This document shows positions 1 through 4,781 of a stretch of DNA of 9,804 bases, in pieces. The position numbers and the translations under genes were made by a program. Below the pieces are notes generated by a model. It was not told where the DNA came from. It was given only the letters and a program-made list of their open reading frames with translations, and did not search any database. The DNA comes from CAYUYH01 sp964449175 (GTDB lineage Bacteria; Planctomycetota; Phycisphaerae; SM23-33): NCBI GenBank assembly GCA_964449175.1, contig CAYUYH010000089.1:1-9804 (forward strand), read 5' to 3'. Within the stretch, counting starts at the first letter, position 1. Each line of letters starts with the position of its first letter.

Positions 1-412
1 GCAGCACGTCGACGGTCTTGTCCATCTGCTCGGCGCGGGCGTTGATCTGCTCGGCCAGGCGGAGTGAATCGACGGAGTGGACGACCTCGGCGACCTCCAG
101 GGCGGCCTTGACCTTGTTCCGCTGGAGGTGGCCTATCATGTGCCAGCGGACGGCCTTCGCGCCCGGCGCGGGCGACTTGGCCAGTGCCGCGGCGAGCTCG
201 CCGGCCCGCTCGGTGAGCTGCTGGACGCGGTTTTCGCCCAGGTCGGTGAGCCCGACCTCCACGGCCGACCTTATCGCGGCGGCCCCAGCCGACTTCGTGA
301 CCGCCACCAGCGATACGTCGCGCGGGCTGCGGCCGGCGCGGTCGCACGCCGCGGCGATCTGCTCGTTGATCACCTGTAGGTTCCGCTCGATCTTGCCCTT
401 TGCGCTGGCCAC
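1..412 (-). CDS. yggS: YggS/PROSC family pyridoxal-phosphate homeostasis protein, N-terminal part (3' end outside window)
   Basis: Translating the minus strand from GTG at 412 gives an open frame of 137 codons to the window edge. It starts VASAKGKIERNLQVINEQIA and matches the YggS/PLPBP fold: SLVAVTK with the probable PLP-binding lysine at residue 40, then GLTDLGENRVQQ and WHMIGHLQRNK, the family's hallmark blocks of the first half of the alanine-racemase-like TIM barrel. Family members are about 230 residues, so roughly 40% is missing. Known members bind PLP without a clear enzymatic activity and buffer PLP and amino-acid pools in the cytoplasm. The start is chosen because an in-frame TAG lies two codons upstream and no other start precedes the conserved region. 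There is no Shine-Dalgarno sequence at normal spacing; a GGAGGGG run is about 17 bases away. It lies 101 bases after the membrane-protein gene and seems to have its own promoter. Family assignment is secure; the start is less so. Confidence 0.9.
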   Translation of the reverse strand, partial: MASAKGKIERNLQVINEQIAAACDRAGRSPRDVSLVAVTKSAGAAAIRSAVEVGLTDLGENRVQQLTERAGELAAALAKSPAPGAKAVRWHMIGHLQRNKVKAALEVAEVVHSVDSLRLAEQINARAEQMDKTVDVL

Positions 413-420
413 GTGCGGCT

Positions 421-449
421 ACGATAGCACCCCCTCCCGCGCGGGGCAA
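421..449 (-). promoter_or_regulatory. Putative sigma70-type promoter of the yggS-like gene
   Basis: Reading the minus strand, TTGCCC (449-444) is followed by a 17-base spacer and TATCGT (426-421), with a TG one base before the -10 box (extended -10, TGC-TATCGT). Each hexamer matches 4 of 6 consensus positions. Only 8 bases separate the -10 box from the GTG start, so transcription would begin at or next to the start codon. The spacer contains the 10-base palindrome CCCGCGCGGG (436-445), which may be chance in GC-rich DNA. Inferred by eye only. Confidence 0.33.
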
Positions 450-513
450 GGGCCGCGATGCCGCCCGCGCCGGCCCAGCGCTCGGCTGAAATGCAGCGGC
501 GGGATTTAGAGCA

Positions 514-948
514 CTAGCGCTCCTTTGGGTCGTCGGCGGGCTCGTCGTCCCGGGTGGTATCCGGGCCTTCGTCGGAATCGTCATCCTCGCCGATGCCGAG
601 GTCGGCGAGGGTCTCGGGCGCGTCGGGCGGGATCTGGATGCGCTTGCCGGCTAGCGCCCAGGAGTTGACGTACGGCGTGGGCGCGGGCTTGGTCTTCCTT
701 TCTCGCAGGCGCAGTGCGGCGTGGCGGATCACCAGCCAGGCCAGCACCACGACCACCAGCGCCAGCAGCGCCAGCGACATCCACGCCAGGCGGGCCAGCA
801 TCTTCCGCGTGTCGCTGTCTGGCTCGTCGGCGGCGTGTCCGGCAGTGATGAACATCAGGCAGCCCAGCCCCGTGGCCATCACCATCAACGTGATGACCAT
901 GACGGCGAACTCGATCCTGCGGATCAGCCTTGGTCGTTCTATCGCCAT
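514..948 (-). CDS. Small two-helix membrane protein of unknown function, intact copy
   Basis: A 144-residue protein that I do not recognise by name. It has a basic N-terminus (MAIERPRLIRR), hydrophobic helix 1 at about residues 14-36, a short polar loop with DEPDSDTRK, and helix 2 at about 54-75 (LAWMSLALLALVVVVLAWLV). A basic juxtamembrane stretch and Pro-rich linker follow, then a block YVNSWALAGKRIQIPPDAPE at 93-112, and a strongly acidic tail (EDDDSDEGPD onward). The tail and block are probably cytoplasmic by the positive-inside rule. Its ATG overlaps the upstream stop codon by 10 bases, so translation is likely coupled. Originally that stop belonged to dnaJ; after the tandem duplication it belongs to the chimeric gene. 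The first 53 codons lie in the duplicated unit. Linkage to dnaJ hints at membrane protein quality control, but nothing in the sequence shows a function. Confidence 0.82.
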   Translation of the reverse strand: MAIERPRLIRRIEFAVMVITLMVMATGLGCLMFITAGHAADEPDSDTRKMLARLAWMSLALLALVVVVLAWLVIRHAALRLRERKTKPAPTPYVNSWALAGKRIQIPPDAPETLADLGIGEDDDSDEGPDTTRDDEPADDPKER

Positions 949-1092
949 GGGACGTCGGCTCGCGGGTCGTGCTTGACGGTCTTGTCGAATTCCTTGAGCA
1001 GCTTCGCCCCGGCGGGGGAGACGCTCGGCGGCGGGACGATCCTGAGTATGACGTACTGGTCGCCGCGCCCTGCGCCTCGCGGGCGGGCCAGC
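789..1092. repeat. Tandem direct duplication, left copy (304 bp, period 293 bp)
   Basis: These 304 bases read identically to 1082-1385; I compared them base by base and saw no mismatch. The copies overlap by the 11-bp sequence GGCGGGCCAGC (1082-1092). In minus-strand gene order the unit carries the last 47 codons of dnaJ, the stop/start overlap and the first 53 codons of the membrane protein. This copy supplies the start of the intact membrane-protein gene (514-948) and the end of the chimeric gene. Confidence 0.95.
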
Positions 1093-1241
1093 ATCTTCCG
1101 CGTGTCGCTGTCTGGCTCGTCGGCGGCGTGTCCGGCAGTGATGAACATCAGGCAGCCCAGCCCCGTGGCCATCACCATCAACGTGATGACCATGACGGCG
1201 AACTCGATCCTGCGGATCAGCCTTGGTCGTTCTATCGCCAT
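939..1241 (-). CDS. Chimeric ORF: membrane-protein N-terminus fused in frame to DnaJ C-terminus
   Basis: A 100-codon ORF created by the tandem duplication. Residues 1-53 (MAIERPRLIRR to RKMLAR) are identical to the start of the 144-residue membrane protein, including its first transmembrane helix at about 14-36. Residues 54-100 (PRGAGRGDQYVILRI to ADVPWR) are identical to the last 47 residues of DnaJ. Both parents encode Leu-Ala-Arg in the same frame at the 11-bp microhomology, so the joint is in frame with no stop. Its ATG overlaps the dnaJ stop by 10 bases and its own stop overlaps the ATG of the intact membrane-protein gene by 10 bases, so it sits in the middle of a coupled three-gene relay with the same initiation region as its parent. 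It would be a single-pass protein carrying only the last strand and helix of DnaJ's second C-terminal domain, unlikely to hold a client alone. It could equally be a non-functional by-product or an assembly artefact. Confidence 0.6.
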   Translation of the reverse strand: MAIERPRLIRRIEFAVMVITLMVMATGLGCLMFITAGHAADEPDSDTRKMLARPRGAGRGDQYVILRIVPPPSVSPAGAKLLKEFDKTVKHDPRADVPWR

Positions 1242-1385
1242 GGGACGTCGGCTCGCGGGTCGTGCTTGACGGTCTTGTCGAATTCCTTGAGCAGCTTCGC
1301 CCCGGCGGGGGAGACGCTCGGCGGCGGGACGATCCTGAGTATGACGTACTGGTCGCCGCGCCCTGCGCCTCGCGGGCGGGCCAGC
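1082..1385. repeat. Tandem direct duplication, right copy (304 bp, period 293 bp)
   Basis: Identical partner of 789-1092. It supplies the end of intact dnaJ and the start of the chimeric gene. The 11-bp word GGCGGGCCAGC occurs at 789-799, 1082-1092 and 1375-1385. The outer two lie in the membrane-protein gene and in dnaJ, and the middle one is the novel joint. No insertion sequence, inverted repeat or target-site duplication flanks the unit, which fits slippage or illegitimate recombination at microhomology (or an assembly artefact). Confidence 0.95.
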
Positions 1386-2188
1386 CCCTTGCCCTTCAGG
1401 CGCAGCTTGCGGTTGCTGCTGCTGCCGGGGGGGACGGTCACAGTGGTCATGCCGTCCAGCGTGGGCACGTCCACGCGGGCGCCGAGGGCGGCCTCGGTTA
1501 TGCTTATGGGCAGCTCCACGTAGATGTCGCTGCCTTCCGGGCGGAAGTAGGCGTGGGGGGTTAGGTGGACGACGATGTACAGGTCGCCCTCGCCGCCCGG
1601 GCCGATGGCGCCCTTGCCCTTGACGCGCACGCGCGAGCCGTCGCGCACGCCGGGCGGGACTTTCACGCGGATCGTCTCGACCTGCTCGCGCCCGGACGTG
1701 TCCATCCGCCGCAGCCGCACCGGCGCCGTCAGCCCGGCCATCGCCTGCGGCAAGTCAATGTGCAGGTGATACTCCAGGTCCTCCCCGCGGGCCCGCTGGG
1801 CGCTCTTGCGCCTGCCTCGCCCGCCGAGGGCGCCGAGGATCTCGTCCAGACTCATCCCCATGAAGCCGCTGCCCCTGCCTCCGAATATCTCGCTGAAGTC
1901 GAAGGGCACGCCCTTGCCGCCCTGGGACGTCCAGGCATACGTCCTGCCGCCGCCGAAGGGTCCGCCCTGCGGGCCGGCGTGGCCGAACTGGTCGTACGTG
2001 CTGCGCTTCTGGCGGTCGCTCAGCACCTCGTAGGCCTCGGTCGCCTCCTTGAACTTCTCCGGGGCGTCGGGGGACTTGTTTACGTCCGGGTGGTGCTTGC
2101 GGGCCAGCTTGCGGTAGGCGCTCTTGATCTGCGCGTCGGATGCGTCGCGCTTGACGCCGAGCACGTCGTAGTAGTCCCGCTTGGCCAT
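1232..2188 (-). CDS. Class-B DnaJ/CbpA-like Hsp40 co-chaperone (no zinc finger)
   Basis: A 318-residue protein starting MAKRDYYDVLGVKRDASDAQ. The J-domain covers residues 1-65 with the HPD triad at 33-35 that stimulates the ATPase of DnaK. A Gly/Phe-rich linker follows at about 70-110 (GPQGGPFGGGR; FGGRGSGFMGM). Two beta-sandwich substrate-binding domains come next (about 133-300), with VKVPPGVRDGSRVRVKGKG and VTVPPGSSSNRKLRLKGKG as the matching blocks of each. There is no CxxCxGxG repeat, so this is CbpA-type rather than canonical zinc-finger DnaJ. The C-terminus ends as in full-length members, so this copy is intact even though its last 47 codons are duplicated downstream. I start at ATG 2188 because MAKRDYY is the family's usual beginning; an in-frame GTG two codons upstream (2194) is possible. 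No Shine-Dalgarno sequence is evident. The stop overlaps the next gene's ATG. Cytoplasmic protein-folding role by family; the partner DnaK is not in the window. Confidence 0.92.
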   Translation of the reverse strand: MAKRDYYDVLGVKRDASDAQIKSAYRKLARKHHPDVNKSPDAPEKFKEATEAYEVLSDRQKRSTYDQFGHAGPQGGPFGGGRTYAWTSQGGKGVPFDFSEIFGGRGSGFMGMSLDEILGALGGRGRRKSAQRARGEDLEYHLHIDLPQAMAGLTAPVRLRRMDTSGREQVETIRVKVPPGVRDGSRVRVKGKGAIGPGGEGDLYIVVHLTPHAYFRPEGSDIYVELPISITEAALGARVDVPTLDGMTTVTVPPGSSSNRKLRLKGKGLARPRGAGRGDQYVILRIVPPPSVSPAGAKLLKEFDKTVKHDPRADVPWR

Positions 2189-2194
2189 GTGCAC

Positions 2195-2223
2195 ATTCTA
2201 GCGGACCGTCCGCAACGTGACCA
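2195..2223 (-). promoter_or_regulatory. Putative sigma70-type promoter of dnaJ with an operator-like dyad
   Basis: On the minus strand TGGTCA (2223-2218, 4 of 6 consensus) is followed by a 17-base spacer and TAGAAT (2200-2195, 5 of 6). The -10 box ends 6 bases before ATG 2188, so the transcript would start at or near the A of the ATG. The spacer contains the perfect dyad GCGGAC-C-GTCCGC (2201-2213), which could bind a dimeric repressor. It is not the heat-shock CIRCE sequence. The site lies just downstream of the intrinsic terminator of the pil operon, where a new promoter is expected. Read by eye. Confidence 0.38.
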
Positions 2224-2250
2224 GCACGGCGCCGCGGGGAGAAGGCTGAG

Positions 2251-2300
2251 ATAAAAAGCAGGGAGCGGGTCGCCGAACCAGCCAACCCACTCCCGCTCCC
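2251..2300 (-). terminator. Rho-independent terminator of the signalling/pil operon
   Basis: On the minus strand a perfect 9-bp stem, GGGAGCGGG (2300-2292) with CCCGCTCCC (2269-2261), encloses a 22-base loop and is followed within three bases by TTTTT (TGCTTTTTAT, 2260-2251). This stem-plus-U-tract is the standard intrinsic-terminator layout. It lies 130 bases after the pilC stop and before the dnaJ promoter, so it separates the two transcription units. Confidence 0.82.
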
Positions 2301-2304
2301 TAGT

Positions 2305-2393
2305 AAGGTTCACCCTCCGCCCTCAGCGGCGCTAGGACCGCCGATGAGGGGTACCAATGCCCCACGGCATTGCCCCCCTGCCCCAGTGAACTT
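2305..2393 (-). other. Dyad-rich stretch that can fold as a three-stem junction (candidate structured RNA, family unknown)
   Basis: Three nested pairings fit together on the minus-strand transcript. P1 pairs AAGTTCAC (2393-2386) with GTGAACCTT (2313-2305) with one bulged C and closes the element. P2 is a perfect 7-bp hairpin, CAATGCC-GTGG-GGCATTG (2372-2355). P3 is a 12-bp stem with one mismatch and a 7-base loop (arms 2350-2339 and 2331-2320). It sits between the pilC stop and the terminator, so it is either the 3' untranslated region of the operon, possibly protecting the mRNA end, or the body of a small RNA using that terminator. I could not match it to tmRNA, SRP, 6S or a tRNA. Dyads are commoner by chance in GC-rich DNA, but P1 and P2 are of mixed composition. 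Confidence 0.35.
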
Positions 2394-2431
2394 CTGCTGC
2401 CCAATGGGCGACGCGTCGCCCCTGGGGAATG

Positions 2432-3652
2432 TCAATGAGCCATCAGCTTGGAGACGCTGAAGATCGGCAGCAGCAGCGAGATGGCGATGCTGCCGACGAT
2501 TATGCCCATGCCGACGATCATGATCGGCTCGATCATGTCGGTGACGGTCTTGATGGCGACCTTCAGGTCGTTCTCGCAGAACCCCGCCGCCCGGTTCATC
2601 ACGGGGCCGAGCTGCCCGGTGCGCTCGCCGGCGGAGATCATCTGTGTGATCGGCTTGGGTATCAGAGGCTGGTTGGCCAGCTCCTCCGAGAGGGTGGCGC
2701 CTTCCTCGACGCGACTGGCGACCGTTCGCCACACTTGGCCGTAGTAGTAGTTGCCGGAGACTTCCGAGGTAAGTTGCAGCCCGTCGAGCATGCTGACGCC
2801 CGTGGATATCATCGTGGACATGGTCTTCAGCGAGCGGGCCAGGGACGCCTTGCGTGTCATCGAGCCCAGCACGGGGATGCTGAGCTTCATCCTGTCGAAG
2901 ACCCTTCGGCCTTCCTCGCTGCGTGCGAACAGGAAGACGCCGGCGCCCGCGGCGGCGACACCGACCAGCAGCAGAGGCCAGTAGCCCACCACGAAGCCGC
3001 TCATGCCGAGCAGGACTCTCGTGGGCAGGGGCAGCAGAGCGCCCTTGCCCTGGTAGATCTTCTCGAACCGCGGCAGGACGAACAGCAGCAGCCCGATGAC
3101 CACCACAATGCAGAAGGCGAACATGCATATCGGGTAGGTCATCGCGCCCTTGATCTTCTTGCGGATGTCGCGGTCCTGCTCGAGGTACTCGCTGATTCGC
3201 TGGAGCATCGCCCCGAGCGTTCCGGACGCCTCCGACGCCCTGACCATGGCGACGAACAGCGTGTTGAACGCCTTGGGGTGCTTCTCAAGGGCGTCGGAGA
3301 ACGCCAGCCCGCCCTTGACGTCCTCGCAGACCTCCAGCAGCAGGTCGCGCATCCCTCCGGGCTGGGTGCCCTCTATGATGCAGTCGAGGCTGTCGGCCAG
3401 CGGTACGCCCGTGTCGACCATGACCGCCAACTGCGTGCAGAAGAAGATCACCTCGTCGCGTTTCACCGTGTGCCTGCCGCCCATGGAGAAGCCCTGGCCG
3501 CGGGCGGGGGCCTCCTTCTCGGGCTTGAGCGACACGATGGCCTTGCCGTCCCTGCGTAGCAGGCGCGTGGCGTCGGCGAGGTCGTTGGCGGTCAGCACGC
3601 CCGAGGTGGCCTGTCCGCTGCTGTCCCTGGCCTGGTATGCGAATCGCTGCAT
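2432..3652 (-). CDS. pilC: Type IV pilus / type II secretion inner-membrane platform protein (PilC/GspF)
   Basis: A 406-residue protein, the usual length for the family. The N-terminus MQRFAYQARDSSGQATSGVL is the typical GspF/PilC opening. Two GspF domains follow: one at about 65-190, with FFCTQLAVMVDTGVPLADSL and MVRASEASGTL, and one at about 265-390, with STMISTGVSMLDGL and MISAGERTGQLG. Membrane helices lie at about 173-193, 217-243 and 376-398. It forms the inner-membrane platform turned by the PilB and PilT hexamers to add or remove pilin subunits. I start at ATG 3652 because AGAGG lies 10 bases upstream and the sequence then matches the family; an upstream ATG at 3670, overlapping the pilT stop as ATGA, would add six residues (MRGCDL) with no good ribosome site. 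It is the last gene before the terminator. No pilin, prepilin peptidase or secretin gene is in the window, so pilus versus secretion system is not settled, but adjacent pilT favours a pilus. Confidence 0.94.
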   Translation of the reverse strand: MQRFAYQARDSSGQATSGVLTANDLADATRLLRRDGKAIVSLKPEKEAPARGQGFSMGGRHTVKRDEVIFFCTQLAVMVDTGVPLADSLDCIIEGTQPGGMRDLLLEVCEDVKGGLAFSDALEKHPKAFNTLFVAMVRASEASGTLGAMLQRISEYLEQDRDIRKKIKGAMTYPICMFAFCIVVVIGLLLFVLPRFEKIYQGKGALLPLPTRVLLGMSGFVVGYWPLLLVGVAAAGAGVFLFARSEEGRRVFDRMKLSIPVLGSMTRKASLARSLKTMSTMISTGVSMLDGLQLTSEVSGNYYYGQVWRTVASRVEEGATLSEELANQPLIPKPITQMISAGERTGQLGPVMNRAAGFCENDLKVAIKTVTDMIEPIMIVGMGIIVGSIAISLLLPIFSVSKLMAH

Positions 3653-3666
3653 CAGGTCACATCCTC

Positions 3667-4737
3667 TCATGCCACCAGTCTGGCCAGCTTCTCCGGGTTG
3701 GCTGCCTTGGCCAAACCTTCGTCAAGGCTCACCTTGCCGGCGGATATCAACTCGGCGATGGCGGCGTCTATGGTCTGCATGCCGGCCGCCTTGCCGGTCT
3801 CGATCATCCCGGTGAGCAGATGCGTCTCGTTATCCCTGACAGCCCGGCGGATGGCGGGGTTGGGCACCATGATCTCCACGGCCGGGATCAGGCCTCCGTC
3901 GCACTCGTCGCGGAAGAGGCACTGGCAGACGACGCCCTGGAGCGTGCCGGCCAACTGGACGCGTATCTGCGTCTGCTGGGCCGCGGGGAAGATGTCGATG
4001 ATCCGGTTGATCGTCTCGACCGCGTTGGAGGTGTGCAGCGAGGCGAGCACCAGGTGCCCGATTTCGGCCGCCGTCAGGGCCGCGGAGATCGTCTCCAGGT
4101 CGCGCATCTCGCCCACCAGCACGACGTCGGGCCTCTGCCGGACGATGTGCCTCAGCGCCGATGCGAACGTCTCGCAGTCCTGGCCGATCTGGCGCTGCTC
4201 GATGATCGACTTGCCGTGGGCGAAGATGAACTCCACGGGATCCTCGAGTGTGATCATGTGGTAGGCGTAGTTCTTGTTGATGTGGTCGACCAGCGACGCC
4301 AAAGTGGTGCTCTTGCCCGTTGCCGCCCCGCCGGTGACCAGCACCAGCCCGTGAGGCAGGTCGGCCAGGTCCCGCACGCGGAGCGGCAGCTTGAGGGCCT
4401 CGAAGGAGGGCACTTCGTGCGGTATGAACCGCGTGGCTACGCTCAGCGTTCCCCGCTGGCGGTGGACGTTGATTCTCAGCCTGCCCGCCCCGGACCTGCC
4501 GACCGAGAAGTCGACGTCGCCGATCGCCTCCAGCTTCTCCCGCTGGGCGTCGCTCAGCAGCGTCATGAAGCAATTGGCGATGTCGTCGTTGGCGAGATCG
4601 TCGTCACAGGCCCGCTGCATTCGGCCGTGGACCCAGATCACGGGGGGCGCCCCGGCCACGAATATCATGTCCGAGGCCCCTCGTTTCACCAACACATCCA
4701 GGACTTGGTCAACTGTCCACTGCAAAGCGTTCTCCAA
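3667..4737 (-). CDS. pilT: PilT-like type IV pilus retraction ATPase
   Basis: A 356-residue secretion-superfamily ATPase with an N-terminal PAS-like domain (about 1-120) and a RecA-like core. Visible motifs are Walker A GGAATGKST at 136-144, Asp box MITLEDPVEF at 161-170, Walker B VVLVGEMRDLETI at 205-217 with catalytic Glu210, and His box GHLVLASLHTS at 227-237 followed by the PilT-type INRIIDIFP. The C-terminal AIRRAVRD (295-302) takes the place of the AIRNLIRE retraction motif, and TGKAAGMQTID follows as in PilT. There is no tetracysteine zinc site, unlike PilB. Walker A has GGAAT where most PilTs have GPTGS, though the P-loop consensus still holds. Family function is ATP-driven pilus disassembly and retraction at the cytoplasmic face. 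The start is TTG, fixed by an in-frame TGA three codons upstream; AGGGG lies about 10 bases before it. It follows pilB by 44 bases and pilC follows closely. A PilT paralogue such as PilU is possible. Confidence 0.92.
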   Translation of the reverse strand: MENALQWTVDQVLDVLVKRGASDMIFVAGAPPVIWVHGRMQRACDDDLANDDIANCFMTLLSDAQREKLEAIGDVDFSVGRSGAGRLRINVHRQRGTLSVATRFIPHEVPSFEALKLPLRVRDLADLPHGLVLVTGGAATGKSTTLASLVDHINKNYAYHMITLEDPVEFIFAHGKSIIEQRQIGQDCETFASALRHIVRQRPDVVLVGEMRDLETISAALTAAEIGHLVLASLHTSNAVETINRIIDIFPAAQQTQIRVQLAGTLQGVVCQCLFRDECDGGLIPAVEIMVPNPAIRRAVRDNETHLLTGMIETGKAAGMQTIDAAIAELISAGKVSLDEGLAKAANPEKLARLVA

Positions 4738-4781
4738 ACCGGCTCAACCCCTGGGGACGTGTCGCCGCCAGAGGGGCAGCC

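Noticed and set aside
18..509. Plus-strand open frame opposite the yggS-like gene
   Set aside because: Low-complexity Ser/Arg/Ala translation; the minus strand encodes conserved YggS motifs over the same bases.
789..1385. Insertion sequence, integron or CRISPR as the source of the repeat
   Set aside because: Only two overlapping copies made wholly of local gene sequence, with no transposase, terminal inverted repeats, target duplication or spacer pattern.
2188..2250. CIRCE or other heat-shock operator upstream of dnaJ
   Set aside because: The TTAGCACTC-N9-GAGTGCTAA pattern is absent; only an unrelated GCGGAC dyad is present.
2407..2420. Perfect 14-bp palindrome GGCGACGCGTCGCC just after the pilC stop
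   Set aside because: It has no loop and no partner copy in the window, so it is not called as a binding site or mobile-element end; I only mention it as part of the dyad-rich 3' region.
2310..3128. Long open frame on the minus strand overlapping pilC in another frame
   Set aside because: It is a GC-rich shadow frame of pilC: low-complexity Arg/Ala/Gly composition and no domain, while the pilC frame has clear GspF motifs and membrane helices.
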